A stretch of 64,000 nucleotides of DNA from Phyllobacterium sophorae (GTDB taxonomy: Bacteria; Pseudomonadota; Alphaproteobacteria; Rhizobiales; Rhizobiaceae): the NCBI RefSeq assembly GCF_003010965.1, contig NZ_PGGM01000002.1:496001-560000 (forward strand), in the 5' to 3' direction. A program made the translations under genes and the position numbers. Positions 54,142 to 63,955 of the stretch are shown one piece after another; the stretch's first letter is position 1; each line of letters opens with the position of its first letter. The notes beneath the pieces were generated by a model. That model saw nothing but the letters and a program-made list of their open reading frames with translations, was not told the origin of the DNA and ran no database searches.

Positions 54142-54921
54142 CTAAGCGATCGAAATCGCTACGGGCACATGATCCGAGGGCTTTTCCCAGGCGCGGACAT
54201 GTTTCTCGATACTCGCAGACTCAAGCAGGTTGGCCGCTTCGGGTGACAACATCAGATGGTCGATGCGAATACCGTTGTTCTTCTGCCAGGCTCCGGCCTG
54301 ATAGTCCCAGAATGTATAAGTCCCTGCCGCATCGGTGACGCTGCGGACAGCGTCAGTGAACCCGAGATTTTCGAGCCGACGAAATGCCTGTCGGGTTTCC
54401 GGCTGGAACAGAGCGTCGTTGACCCACGCTTCGGGCACCTTGGCGTCGACCGGCTCGGGAATGACGTTGTAGTCGCCGGCAAGTATGAGCGGTTCTTCCA
54501 GCGCGAGCCTTTCTTCAGCCCATCGTTCCAGCCGCGCCATCCAGCGCAATTTATACGGAAATTTCTCCGTATCGATCGGATTGCCATTGGGCAGGTACAA
54601 AGAGGCGACGCGCAAGGCGCCATTCCCGGTTGAGAAGACCGCTTCGATAAAACGCGCCTGTTCGTCCGCATCGTCTCCGGGGAGGCCACGCGTTACCTCC
54701 TCCGGTGATTTCTTGGACAATATGGCAACGCCATTGAAGCCTTTTTGGCCATGCGTTTCGACATGATAGCCGAGAGCCTCGAGTTCGAAACGCGGAAAGC
54801 CATCATCGACGGATTTGATTTCCTGCAAGCAAACGATGTCCGGATCGGATTCTTGCAGCCAGGTGGTGAGAACCTCGATGCGTGCTTTTACACCGTTGAT
54901 GTTCCAGGTGACGATTTTCAT
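54142..54921 (-). CDS. xthA: Exodeoxyribonuclease III (AP endonuclease)
   Basis: The 259-residue protein cuts DNA at abasic sites. The endonuclease/phosphatase signature is seen in KIVTWNINGVKAR, CLQEIKS with the metal Glu near 41, LILAGDYNVIPEPVD near 148 and KPSDHVPVAI at the C-terminus with the catalytic Asp-His. The length fits XthA. The ATG at 54921 matches the family start. It lies 42 bp after erpA in the same direction, a common rhizobial pair. Confidence 0.94.
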   Translation of the reverse strand: MKIVTWNINGVKARIEVLTTWLQESDPDIVCLQEIKSVDDGFPRFELEALGYHVETHGQKGFNGVAILSKKSPEEVTRGLPGDDADEQARFIEAVFSTGNGALRVASLYLPNGNPIDTEKFPYKLRWMARLERWAEERLALEEPLILAGDYNVIPEPVDAKVPEAWVNDALFQPETRQAFRRLENLGFTDAVRSVTDAAGTYTFWDYQAGAWQKNNGIRIDHLMLSPEAANLLESASIEKHVRAWEKPSDHVPVAISIA

Positions 54922-54963
54922 GGCAGTTCCGCTCTGGTTCAACGGTGAGAATTTATGGATTTA

Positions 54964-55299
54964 TCAGACGGAAAAGCTGGTTCCGCAACCACAGGACGAT
55001 GTGGCGTTGGGATTGCGGATCTGGAACGACTGTCCCATCAGATCGTCGACGAAATCAATTTCCGAACCGCCAATATAGGGCAGGGAAATCGAATCGATCA
55101 GTACCCTTGCGCCCAGCTTTTCAATTACGATGTCGTCGGCGTCCTGCGCATCGACCAGATCGTATTTGTAGGAGAAACCCGAGCAACCGCCACCCTCGAC
55201 CGAAATGCGCAGGGCGGTCTTTTCTGGATCGGATTTCAAAATCGCCGAGATGCGCCGTGCGGCGGCGTCGGAGACAGAAACATTGGCTAGTTCGGTCAT
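54964..55299 (-). CDS. erpA: Iron-sulfur cluster insertion protein ErpA
   Basis: The 111-residue A-type carrier delivers Fe-S clusters to apo-proteins. The three conserved cysteines are Cys39 in GGGCSGFSY and Cys103 and Cys105 in SSCGCGTSF. It is of the ErpA/IscA type; the assignment to ErpA rather than IscA or SufA rests on its isolated position away from isc/suf genes. It is divergent from dgt and precedes xthA. Confidence 0.9.
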   Translation of the reverse strand: MTELANVSVSDAAARRISAILKSDPEKTALRISVEGGGCSGFSYKYDLVDAQDADDIVIEKLGARVLIDSISLPYIGGSEIDFVDDLMGQSFQIRNPNATSSCGCGTSFSV

Positions 55300-55457
55300 T
55301 CTTTACGATTCCTCTGCGGATTGCTCCGCTGCGCTCGGCCGGGGATTGACATTGCCATGTCACACCTTGCCATTCATCATACACCATAGCTAAGAATTGG
55401 CGACTGTGAAGTCAACGATGTCCGCAGTCACAAAACCGGAAGGCGCGTAATTCAGTC

Positions 55458-56666
55458 ATGTCGATGCAGGGTATCGGATTCGGTTACAGGGAGCGCGCGG
55501 CTTATGCCTGCGACCCCGAGAAAAGCCGAGGGCGGCTTGTCGAGGAAAACGAGAGCCCCACTCGCACTGTGTTTCAGCGCGACCGGGACCGAATTATCCA
55601 TTCAACCGCGTTCCGGCGGCTGAAGCACAAGACACAGGTGTTCATCGCGCATGAGGGTGACCATTATCGCACGAGGCTGACACATACGATCGAGGTGGCG
55701 CAGATCGCCCGGGCGCTGGCGCGGTCCATGCGCCTCGATGAGGATCTGGCCGAGGCGATCGCGCTCGTGCACGATTTCGGCCATACGCCGTTCGGTCACA
55801 CCGGCGAAGATGCGCTCAACGACAAGATGGGGGACTTTGGCGGTTTCGACCACAATGCGCAATCATTGCGGATCGTGACGAATCTCGAAAAGCGTTATGC
55901 CGAATTCGATGGGTTGAACCTGACATGGGAAACGCTCGAGGGGTTGGTCAAACACAACGGTCCCCTGATCGACAGCGCGGGCAACGGGCTCAAGCATGCG
56001 GTGCCCGCGTCAATTCTTGAATACAACGCGCGGCTTGACCTGGAACTTGCGAACTACGCTTCGCTGGAAGCCCAGTGTGCTGCGATTGCAGATGACATCG
56101 CCTATAATGCGCATGACATCGATGATGGATTGCGCTCAGGTCTGTTGTCACTCGATGCGTTGGAAGGTGTGGCTATCACCGGCGATATCCTGCGTGCGGT
56201 CAGGCAGAAATATCCGGTGCTTGATGATGTGCGCACATCCCACGAGATTGTGCGGCGGCAGATCACAATCATGGTCGAAGACGTCATTCGGAGCGCGCAG
56301 GCGAATTTGGAGGCGCTCAAGCCGCAGACTGTCTGCGACATTCACGGTGCGGGGCGAATGATTGTGGGATTCTCCGCACCGCTGCGCGAACAGGAGCAGC
56401 TGCTCAAAGCCTTTCTCTACGAGAACCTCTATTTCCACCAGAGCGTGGTGCGCGTGCGCAAATCCGCTGACATGATTGTGAGAGACCTGTTCGACGCGTA
56501 TCTCGCTGACGAACAGTGCATGCCGGAAGGCTGGCGGAACGGCGGGACACGGGGCGATTTGACGGCGCGCGCACGGCTTGTGGCGGATTTCCTGGCAGGT
56601 ATGACCGATACCTATGCTGTGCGCGAACACCGCCGGCTGTTTGACCATACGCCCGAATTGTCCTAG
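55458..56666 (+). CDS. dgt: Deoxyguanosinetriphosphate triphosphohydrolase-like protein
   Basis: The 402-residue HD-domain enzyme hydrolyses dNTPs to nucleosides and triphosphate. HD motif residues are in [30 protein letters not shown] (His105-Asp106) and [12 protein letters not shown]. The N-terminus [20 protein letters not shown] is the type 2 Dgt signature. The length fits the short form. It is divergent from erpA, and a palindromic repeat and argS follow, in the usual rhizobial order. Confidence 0.93.
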   Translation: MSMQGIGFGYRERAAYACDPEKSRGRLVEENESPTRTVFQRDRDRIIHSTAFRRLKHKTQVFIAHEGDHYRTRLTHTIEVAQIARALARSMRLDEDLAEAIALVHDFGHTPFGHTGEDALNDKMGDFGGFDHNAQSLRIVTNLEKRYAEFDGLNLTWETLEGLVKHNGPLIDSAGNGLKHAVPASILEYNARLDLELANYASLEAQCAAIADDIAYNAHDIDDGLRSGLLSLDALEGVAITGDILRAVRQKYPVLDDVRTSHEIVRRQITIMVEDVIRSAQANLEALKPQTVCDIHGAGRMIVGFSAPLREQEQLLKAFLYENLYFHQSVVRVRKSADMIVRDLFDAYLADEQCMPEGWRNGGTRGDLTARARLVADFLAGMTDTYAVREHRRLFDHTPELS

Positions 56667-56780
56667 AGACCGTCTGCAAATTCACCCTGAGGGACGTCTG
56701 ATGTGATTTTCAACGCTTCCGGTGCTCGTGGACGAAAAATGTCGACTTCGCTCCGATTCTCGAAAATCACACCAGCTGCC
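56667..56780 (+). repeat. Palindromic intergenic repeat, copy B
   Basis: Second copy of the element at 53998-54107, again starting at a stop codon (dgt). The inverted arms TGTGATTTTC (56702-56711) and GAAAATCACA (56762-56771) pair perfectly over 10 bp. Compared with copy A, one pair in the stem changed from C-G to T-A on both sides, which keeps the pairing. Confidence 0.78.
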
Positions 56781-56868
56781 CCATCAGGCTTCCAATGTCT
56801 CCTGAGGCGAACCCAACTTCGGCAAGTTAGCCGAGCAATCGATACAAAACCCGAATGAGTATGATGTC

Positions 56869-58626
56869 ATGAATATCTTCGCGGACTTCGATACGCGGAT
56901 CAAGAACGCCCTGCAAGCGCTTGAATTGAAAACAACAGATGGCGCTGAGGTTGATCTGTCACGCGTGGGCGTGGAACCGCCGCGCGATGCGAGCCACGGG
57001 GATATCGCGACCAATGCGGCAATGGTGCTGTCCAAGGCGGTCGGCCAAAATCCGCGCGAACTTGCGGTAAGGATTGGCGATGCTCTGAAGAACGATGCTG
57101 ATGTCGGCACGGTCGAGGTGGCGGGACCCGGTTTCATCAATCTGAGGCTGAAGGACACTTATTGGCATCGGCAACTCGCAGGCATGCTGAATGCCGGCCT
57201 CGATTATGGCCGGTCGAAGATCGGTTATGGACACCGGGTCAATGTCGAATATGTCTCGGCCAATCCGACCGGGCCGATGCATGTGGGCCACTGCCGGGGT
57301 GCCGTGGTTGGCGATGCGTTGGCCAACCTTCTCAAGTTTGCGGGTTATGACGTCGCCAAGGAATATTACATCAATGACGCCGGGGCGCAGATTGACGTTC
57401 TGGCGAGTTCCGTGATGCTGCGCTACCGCGAGGCGCTGGGCGAACATATTGGCGAGATCCCTCCCGGGCTGTATCCGGGCGACTATCTCGTTCCGGTCGG
57501 GCAAGCGCTGGCGAAAGACTTCGGCACGAAACTCCTCGAGATGCCGGAAGACGAGGCGCTTGCCATCGTCAAGGACCGGACGATCGACGCCATGATGGCG
57601 ATGATCCGCGACGATCTCGCTTCGCTCAACGTGCATCATGATGTGTTTTTCTCCGAACGGACCTTGCATGCGAACAACGCAAAGTTGATCCGGTCGGCGA
57701 TCAATGACCTGACGCTGAAGGGACATGTCTACAAGGGGAAACTGCCGCCGCCTAAGGGGCAGCTGCCGGAAGACTGGGAGGATCGCGAGCAGACCCTGTT
57801 CCGGTCAACAGATGTTGGCGATGATATCGACCGGCCGTTGGTCAAGTCTGACGGGCAATTCACCTATTTCGCCGCCGATGTTGCCTACTTCAAGGACAAG
57901 TACGACCGGCATTTCGATGAGATGATCTATGTGCTTGGAGCCGATCATGGCGGTTATATCAAGCGGCTGGAGTCGCTGGCGCGAGCCGTTTCCGGTGGAA
58001 CGGCCAAGCTGACTGTCCTGATATGCCAGCTGGTCAAGCTCTACCGCAATGGTGAGCCCGTGCGGATGTCGAAGCGGTCGGGTGAGTTCGTCACTTTGCG
58101 GGATGTCGTGGAAGAGGTGGGCCGCGATCCCGTCCGGTTCATGATGCTTTACCGGAAGAACGATGCGCCGCTGGATTTCGATTTCGCCAAGGTGACCGAA
58201 CATTCCAAGGACAATCCCGTTTTCTACGTCCAGTATGCTTCAGCGCGGTGCCATTCGGTTTTCCGGCAGGCAATCGAGCAGCTTGGCATCGGTGAAGAAG
58301 CGCTGGCGGCAAGTGCCCAGCATTTCCATCTGCTCACGGATGAAAGCGAAATAGCGCTCATCCGCAAGCTTGCGGAGTACCCGCGGCTCATCGAAACAGC
58401 GGCATTGCATCAGGAGCCGCACCGGCTGGCTTTCTACCTCTATGACCTTGCAAGTTCGCTACATACGCAGTGGAACAGGGGAACCGAAAATACGGACTTA
58501 CGTTTTATTAAGGTTAACGATCCAAACTTGTCCCAAGCCAGGCTAGGGCTGGTTCAGGTTGTTTCGAAGGTCCTGGCGTCCGGATTGTCTATAATTGGTG
58601 CGGACGCCCCGACTGAAATGCGCTAG
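56869..58626 (+). CDS. argS: Arginyl-tRNA synthetase
   Basis: The 585-residue class I synthetase charges tRNA(Arg). HIGH-type motif HVGH is at 138-141 in [16 protein letters not shown], and the KMSKS site is the variant RMSKR (399-403) before [11 protein letters not shown], as usual in ArgRS. The N-terminal Add-1 domain and the C-terminal anticodon-binding DALR domain ([18 protein letters not shown] onward) are present. The length is normal. It starts 200 bp after dgt, past repeat copy B, and is followed by the SPOR gene. Confidence 0.96.
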   Translation: MNIFADFDTRIKNALQALELKTTDGAEVDLSRVGVEPPRDASHGDIATNAAMVLSKAVGQNPRELAVRIGDALKNDADVGTVEVAGPGFINLRLKDTYWHRQLAGMLNAGLDYGRSKIGYGHRVNVEYVSANPTGPMHVGHCRGAVVGDALANLLKFAGYDVAKEYYINDAGAQIDVLASSVMLRYREALGEHIGEIPPGLYPGDYLVPVGQALAKDFGTKLLEMPEDEALAIVKDRTIDAMMAMIRDDLASLNVHHDVFFSERTLHANNAKLIRSAINDLTLKGHVYKGKLPPPKGQLPEDWEDREQTLFRSTDVGDDIDRPLVKSDGQFTYFAADVAYFKDKYDRHFDEMIYVLGADHGGYIKRLESLARAVSGGTAKLTVLICQLVKLYRNGEPVRMSKRSGEFVTLRDVVEEVGRDPVRFMMLYRKNDAPLDFDFAKVTEHSKDNPVFYVQYASARCHSVFRQAIEQLGIGEEALAASAQHFHLLTDESEIALIRKLAEYPRLIETAALHQEPHRLAFYLYDLASSLHTQWNRGTENTDLRFIKVNDPNLSQARLGLVQVVSKVLASGLSIIGADAPTEMR

Positions 58627-58736
58627 AATGCGCTGAAAAGCGTAGCAATCCTGTCAACTTTTGCCCACATTGCGCTGGTAAGGCCAATGCGTGACGTCTT
58701 CGGGCGTCCCACAGTTGAGAGTACAGGATTAACGCC

Positions 58737-61259
58737 ATGGCGGACAACTATCTTCAGCGTTCTCACCGGCAGGATGATTCGCGATTAGGTTCTGACGACC
58801 CCTTGATGGAGCTTTCCCGCATTATGGGAACGCCGGAAGAGGATGAGTCTGCGACCGGATCTTCAGATGAATTTACCCTGGATCTTGAACGCGAGCTGAT
58901 GGGAGGTTTGGATGAGCCGACCCTTCCCCGGTCCGCCCAGCAGGTTCCTGACCATAGTCAGCCCGCAGACGATCATTTCGCCGTTCAGGACTTTCAGGAG
59001 TCCATCGAGCGGGAATTATCTGCGAGTGAACCTTCCAATGCACCCGAGGAAGTAGCCACTCAGCCTGCTTTTGCTTATGAAGAGCCGGATTATGCCGATT
59101 ACGAGCCCGACGCCTCTTACACGGATCGCGAGGTCGGTGAGGGGATAGATGCTCCCATAGCTGCGCAGCATGAAGCGCACCCGGTTGCTGCGGCTCCATC
59201 ACTTAGCCTGGAGGATGAACTGGAAACCCTGCTAGCGGGCTCCGCCCAGCCTGTCGTGCAGCGATCCGCAAATGCCACCTGGGGCTATGGTTCGCAAACA
59301 CAGGTCGCCGGGCGTACGGAGCCGGCACCCTCGATCAGCCGGACGACATCCTATCAGGAGCCAGCATCGCAGCCGTCCTTCACGCAGGAACCAGCGGTCT
59401 ATGAGGCCACTGACGAGCAGATTCAGGATGCGTCGGACGAAGATTTTGATACCGACGAACTGATGGCGGCTTTCGATGATTTCGACGTTCCATCGGAAAT
59501 CGAGGAAGAACAGGCTGTCGTTGCATCCGAGCCGGTTTTTCCGCGCTACCACAGCGTTGAGCAGTCGTATGCGCCTGCGCACGAACCGATCGAAGTGCCG
59601 GTCGCTGCGCCCGTTGCCAGCGCACCGAAACTGCCCGAAGTTCACGATCTGGGCGATTATGCCGATGAGCTCGATCGTGCGGCATCTTCGATCGATGCGG
59701 CGCCCGACGTTGATACGGTGGCGGTGACCGAAAACCGGGTCGACTACACCGAGTCTCTTGATCTGCCGGCGGTAGACTATGGGGATGACGTTTCGGACCA
59801 CCATGGTCTCGGGGAGCTTGAGACAGAGTTTGCCGAAGTGTTTGGTTCGATAGAGGCCGAAGACCAGCGTACCACTGTTGCCGAAGAAGCTTCGGCGCCA
59901 GAGCCGGTTAAGGACGAGTTTGCGGATATTTTTGCCGACGTGTTCGGCAATGAAGCGGAACAGGGCCGTTACAACGCTGCCGGTTACGCCACCGCAGCAG
60001 CAGCCGGCGCAGCCGGTATAGGGATAGCTGCCGCCAACGCGCAGCAGAACCGTCAGGCAAACCAGGCCACCTATCAGGACGGACCGGACGCCGATGATTT
60101 CGGTTATGATCCACGGCAGGACAATGTCGACATTGCCGCAACGCCCTATGGGCAAAAGCAGGCGAAGGGCAGAAGCAGCCTGTTCGTGCCGGGTGTCGCT
60201 GCAGCAGTGGTGCTTGTGGCCGTCGCTGGTGCGGTAGCCTATAAATGGACTGGCGGCCCGGGTGGTGAGCCCGTCGTCATCATGGCGGACAAGACGCCGA
60301 TCAAGGTTCAGCCGGAAACCGCCAGCACCGCCGTTGTTCCCAATCAGGACAAGGCCGTGTACGACAAGGATGCCACGGCGGCACCAGCTGCACCGAAACA
60401 GGATCAGCTTGTAACTACCCGTGAGGATCCTGTGGATCTCGCTGCCGATGAGGACGAAGACGTGCCAGCGGACCTCGGCAAGGTCGAGGCACGGGTCGAT
60501 CCGGCAGAGCAGGATACTGCCGCCAGTGAGCCACCGGCTGAGCGCAACGGCGCGATCGCACCGCGCAAGGTCCAGACAATGGTGGTCAAGCCTGACGGAA
60601 CGATGGTTGCATCCATTCCACAGGCTGGCGAGCCAATGAGTGCCGGTCCTGCCGCTGCTCCGGCCGAACGCCCTGCTGCGCCAGCCCCGGTCAGTACAAA
60701 TGCACCGGCCGCTCCAGTAGCATCGGCGGACGATCAGATTGGTTCCCTCGTCCAGGATAGCGAGCCTGCTGATCTTGCACCTGTTGCTGCCCCTGAAGCT
60801 GTACCTGCGAAAACGACAAAAGCTCCGGCAGCGGGCAAGCTGCCTGCCAAGCCGGTCGAGACGAAGAAGATTACCCAGGAAACGGTCGCATCCGTAGGGC
60901 CGAAGAATGTTCCGGTAGTCGAGTCTCGCCCTGCCGAGCAGCCACTGGACATCGTTGACCGCGTGCCACCGAAGAATGCAGCTGGTCAGCAAGTCGCCTC
61001 CACCGCCCCCGCGGCAGGCAGTTACATGATCCAGATCGCTTCGCAGCCAAACGTTGAAGGTGCGCAGAAGACTTACGCATCGCTGTCACAGAAATATGCA
61101 AGTGTGATCGGCGGGCGCGGTGTGGATATCAAACAGGCGGAAATCGCCGGCAAGGGCACGTTCTTCCGTGTCCGGATCCCCGCTGGCTCCAAGAGCGATG
61201 CAAACGCTTTGTGCGCCAAGTATAAGACTGCAGGCGGCAGCTGCTTCGTTACGCAGTGA
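58737..61259 (+). CDS. Large SPOR-domain protein, acidic, single-pass
   Basis: The 840-residue protein has a long acidic, low-complexity cytoplasmic part (about 1-470; blocks rich in Glu, Asp, Ala and Pro), one membrane helix at about 481-503 (SLFVPGVAAAVVLVAVAGAV), a Pro/Ala-rich periplasmic linker and a C-terminal SPOR domain (about 761-840; GSYMIQIASQPNVEGAQKTY and FFRVRIPAGSKSDANAL). SPOR domains bind peptidoglycan stripped of stem peptides at the division site. This layout is typical of the protein that lies between argS and nagZ in rhizobia. The long N-terminus has no known function. The stop is followed by a terminator. Confidence 0.88.
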   Translation: MADNYLQRSHRQDDSRLGSDDPLMELSRIMGTPEEDESATGSSDEFTLDLERELMGGLDEPTLPRSAQQVPDHSQPADDHFAVQDFQESIERELSASEPSNAPEEVATQPAFAYEEPDYADYEPDASYTDREVGEGIDAPIAAQHEAHPVAAAPSLSLEDELETLLAGSAQPVVQRSANATWGYGSQTQVAGRTEPAPSISRTTSYQEPASQPSFTQEPAVYEATDEQIQDASDEDFDTDELMAAFDDFDVPSEIEEEQAVVASEPVFPRYHSVEQSYAPAHEPIEVPVAAPVASAPKLPEVHDLGDYADELDRAASSIDAAPDVDTVAVTENRVDYTESLDLPAVDYGDDVSDHHGLGELETEFAEVFGSIEAEDQRTTVAEEASAPEPVKDEFADIFADVFGNEAEQGRYNAAGYATAAAAGAAGIGIAAANAQQNRQANQATYQDGPDADDFGYDPRQDNVDIAATPYGQKQAKGRSSLFVPGVAAAVVLVAVAGAVAYKWTGGPGGEPVVIMADKTPIKVQPETASTAVVPNQDKAVYDKDATAAPAAPKQDQLVTTREDPVDLAADEDEDVPADLGKVEARVDPAEQDTAASEPPAERNGAIAPRKVQTMVVKPDGTMVASIPQAGEPMSAGPAAAPAERPAAPAPVSTNAPAAPVASADDQIGSLVQDSEPADLAPVAAPEAVPAKTTKAPAAGKLPAKPVETKKITQETVASVGPKNVPVVESRPAEQPLDIVDRVPPKNAAGQQVASTAPAAGSYMIQIASQPNVEGAQKTYASLSQKYASVIGGRGVDIKQAEIAGKGTFFRVRIPAGSKSDANALCAKYKTAGGSCFVTQ

Positions 61260-61281
61260 CGCCTCCAACATTCTCGTGAAG

Positions 61282-61310
61282 AGGCGGCAATGGCCGCCTT
61301 TTCTTTTTTT
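61282..61310 (+). terminator. Rho-independent terminator before nagZ
   Basis: AGGCGGC (61282-61288) and GCCGCCT (61293-61299) form a perfect 7-bp stem with a four-base loop, followed by TTTCTTTTTTT. It lies 23 bp after the SPOR gene and 25 bp before nagZ, so nagZ has its own promoter or is reached by read-through. Confidence 0.88.
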
Positions 61311-61334
61311 GCGTCAAAGAAGTAGACTCTGTGC

Positions 61335-62354
61335 ATGAGCGAATCAAAAGCATGGATTGCCGGAACCACCGGTTTGAAACTGACCCCCGATGAAATCGCG
61401 TTCTTCCGCGACGAGCGTCCATGGGGTTTTATTCTGTTTGCCCGCAATGTCAGCGAACCCGCACAGATCGAGGATCTGTGCGCGCATCTGCGCGATCTGG
61501 TCGATCGTGACGACGCGCTTGTGCTGATCGATCAGGAAGGCGGACGCGTGCAACGGCTGCGTCCTCCGCTGGTACAGAACTATCCTTCAGGATCGGCGCT
61601 GGGTGCGCTTTACCGGGAGGACGAAGAGAAAGGCCTGCGTGCTGCATGGGTCATGTCACGTCTCCACGCCTTCGATCTGCTCAAGCTCGGCATCAATGTG
61701 GATTGCCTGCCGGTGCTGGATGTGCCGGTTGAGGGGGCAAATGATGTGATCGGGACACGGGCTTATGGCAAGCATCCGGAAATCGTGACCGCAATGGGGC
61801 GTGCGGCGGCAGAAGGTCTGCTTGCCGGCGGTATGCTGCCAGTGATGAAGCATATGCCGGGCCACGGCCGTGCGTTTGCCGACACCCATCATGCGTTGCC
61901 AACGGTCGCGACGCCGCTGGAAGAGCTGGCGGAGCATGATTTTGCGCCATTCCGCGCTTTGGCGCACCTCCCGATGGCGATGAGCGCGCATGTGATCTTC
62001 TCGGCTGTCGATCCGAAGAACCCGGCCACGACATCGGGTAAGGTGGTGGAAGAGATCATTCGCGGCTATATAGGCTTCGACGGGCTGCTGATGAGCGATG
62101 ACATCTCCATGAACGCACTTTCTGGGGATTATTTTGATCGAACCAAAGCAATCTTTGCGGCGGGACTCGATATCGTGCTTCATTGCCACGGTATCATGGA
62201 CCAAATGAGAGCGGTCGCATCGTGCACGCCAGAACTCGAGGGTAAGGCGCTCGAACGGGCGTCGCGAGCGATAGATTACAGAAAAGAGCCGGACACCTCC
62301 AATGAGGAAGAGCTCCGGGAAGAATTCCAGCGCACCTTCGAGGCGGTGGCATAA
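61335..62354 (+). CDS. nagZ: Beta-N-acetylhexosaminidase (NagZ)
   Basis: The 339-residue GH3 enzyme removes N-acetylglucosamine from cell-wall muropeptides in recycling. KHMPGHGRAFADTHHALP (172-189) contains the NagZ-type catalytic His loop, LIDQEGGRVQRL is the substrate block, and SDDISM (254-259) has the nucleophile Asp. The length fits cytoplasmic NagZ; there is no signal peptide. It precedes scpA, whose coding region may begin just after its stop. Confidence 0.95.
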   Translation: MSESKAWIAGTTGLKLTPDEIAFFRDERPWGFILFARNVSEPAQIEDLCAHLRDLVDRDDALVLIDQEGGRVQRLRPPLVQNYPSGSALGALYREDEEKGLRAAWVMSRLHAFDLLKLGINVDCLPVLDVPVEGANDVIGTRAYGKHPEIVTAMGRAAAEGLLAGGMLPVMKHMPGHGRAFADTHHALPTVATPLEELAEHDFAPFRALAHLPMAMSAHVIFSAVDPKNPATTSGKVVEEIIRGYIGFDGLLMSDDISMNALSGDYFDRTKAIFAAGLDIVLHCHGIMDQMRAVASCTPELEGKALERASRAIDYRKEPDTSNEEELREEFQRTFEAVA

Positions 62355-62367
62355 AGGCGAGAAGAAT

Positions 62368-63231
62368 TTGGCTGCGAGCGAGCAAAAGACCAATGGGAAG
62401 AGCACGACGCCGATGGAGGTGCTGTGGGAAAGCCCGTCTGATCGCGGTCTCAGCGAGCCCTCGCTGGTCATAGATATCAAGGGTTTCGAAGGTCCGCTTG
62501 ATCTTCTGCTGCATCTTGCCCGCAATCAGCGGGTCGATCTTGCGCGCATTTCCGTGCTCGCGCTTGTCGAACAGTATCTCGTCTTCATCCGTCAGGCGCA
62601 GGCCCTGAGGCTTGAGCTGGCGGCCGATTACCTGGTGATGGCCGCGTGGCTCGCCTATTTGAAATCAAAGCTGCTGATACCCAAGGCTCCTGGTGAAGAA
62701 GGCGAGAGCGGCGAGGAACTCGCGGCAACGCTGCAATTCCGACTGAAGCGGTTGGAGGCCATGCGCGATGCGGCGACCAAACTGATCAATCGCAACAGGC
62801 TTGGCCGCGATGTTTTCGTGCGGGGCATGCCTGAGGCGGTCATCGTCGATCAGACCAATACATACTCAGCGACACTTTACGAGCTTTTGACTGCCTATGC
62901 CTCACAACGCCAGAAACGGGCGGTTTCGCAAGTGCAGATTGCACGGCGCAGCGTTTGGTCGCTCAAGGATGCGCGCACGATCCTGATGCGGCTGGTGGGC
63001 GAGACGAAGGACTGGACGGCGCTCGATCAATATCTGCTGGAATATATCGTTTCTCCGGCGGAGCGAGCCACGGCGCTTGCCAGTTCTTTTGCCGCCAGCC
63101 TGGAAATGGTTCGGGAGGGCCATCTCGAAATCCGCCAGACGGGTGCGTTCGACCCGATATACCTCCGCAACAGGCCCGCAAGATTGGCGGAACTGCCGGT
63201 TGCGCCAATTGAGGACATGGTCAATGGCTGA
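62368..63231 (+). CDS. scpA: Segregation and condensation protein A (ScpA), TTG start
   Basis: The kleisin subunit of the Smc-ScpAB condensin (287 residues with this start). LVIDIKGFEGPLDLLLHLAR near residue 33 is the N-terminal ScpA signature, and the C-terminal winged helix contains SVWSLKDARTILMRL. ATG 62302 lies inside nagZ without a ribosome site; TTG 62368 follows GGCGAGAAG and starts right after nagZ, so I prefer it; ATG 62413 is a third choice. It overlaps scpB by eight bases. Confidence 0.9.
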   Translation: MAASEQKTNGKSTTPMEVLWESPSDRGLSEPSLVIDIKGFEGPLDLLLHLARNQRVDLARISVLALVEQYLVFIRQAQALRLELAADYLVMAAWLAYLKSKLLIPKAPGEEGESGEELAATLQFRLKRLEAMRDAATKLINRNRLGRDVFVRGMPEAVIVDQTNTYSATLYELLTAYASQRQKRAVSQVQIARRSVWSLKDARTILMRLVGETKDWTALDQYLLEYIVSPAERATALASSFAASLEMVREGHLEIRQTGAFDPIYLRNRPARLAELPVAPIEDMVNG

Positions 63232-63955
63232 TTCCATGCAGGACCAGTTCGAGATCGAGAACGATGAATTTGAATCATCGGCTGAAAACTGGAACTCGTC
63301 GCTTTCTCTTTCAGAGGCATTGCGCATGGCTGAGGCCATTTTGTTCGCATCGGCCGAACCAGTGAGCGAAAAGGCGCTGCAGGAGCGCCTGCCATCCGGT
63401 GTTGACGTTGCGGCGCTGCTTGGAGAATTGCAGGAAATCTATTCCAAGCGCGGCATCAATCTTCGGCAGGTTGGCGGTGCATGGGCATTCCGCACTGCGG
63501 CGGATCTGGCCTTCCTGATGAATCGCGAGGCTTCACAGCAGAAGAAGCTTTCGCGAGCGGCGCTGGAAGTCCTGGCAATCATCGCCTATCACCAGCCGGT
63601 TACCCGCGCGGAGCTGGAAGATATTCGCGGCGTGGAGACGTCCAAAGGTACGCTCGATGTATTGATGGAGACGGGCTGGATCAAATTTCGCGGGCGCCGG
63701 CGCACACCGGGCCGCCCCATAACCTATGGCACAACCGCTTCGTTCCTGGATCATTTTGGCCTGCAGGAAGTGCGCGATCTGCCGGGCATTGACGAGTTGC
63801 GCGGAGCTGGATTGCTTTCAGCACGCATGCCGGCCAACTTTGCCATTCCGGTGCCGGCGAACGATCCGGATGAATTGACCGAGGATGAGGATCCGCTGAC
63901 GGACATTGACCTTGAAGAACTCGGTCTTTTGACTCCCCGTATAGAACATGATTGA
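63224..63955 (+). CDS. scpB: Segregation and condensation protein B (ScpB)
   Basis: The 243-residue protein has the tandem winged-helix ScpB core: SLSEALRMAEAILFASAEPV near 29, AWAFRTAADLAFLMNRE, and VLAIIAYHQPVTRAELEDIR near 123 (the strongest block), then GRPITYGTTASFLDHFGL. An acidic C-terminal tail follows (DPDELTEDEDPLTDIDLEE). It dimerises and joins ScpA and Smc in chromosome compaction. It overlaps scpA by eight bases (GAGGA before the ATG). The last 45 bases of the window after its stop contain no complete gene; in rhizobia tatA often follows here. Confidence 0.94.
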   Translation: MADSMQDQFEIENDEFESSAENWNSSLSLSEALRMAEAILFASAEPVSEKALQERLPSGVDVAALLGELQEIYSKRGINLRQVGGAWAFRTAADLAFLMNREASQQKKLSRAALEVLAIIAYHQPVTRAELEDIRGVETSKGTLDVLMETGWIKFRGRRRTPGRPITYGTTASFLDHFGLQEVRDLPGIDELRGAGLLSARMPANFAIPVPANDPDELTEDEDPLTDIDLEELGLLTPRIEHD

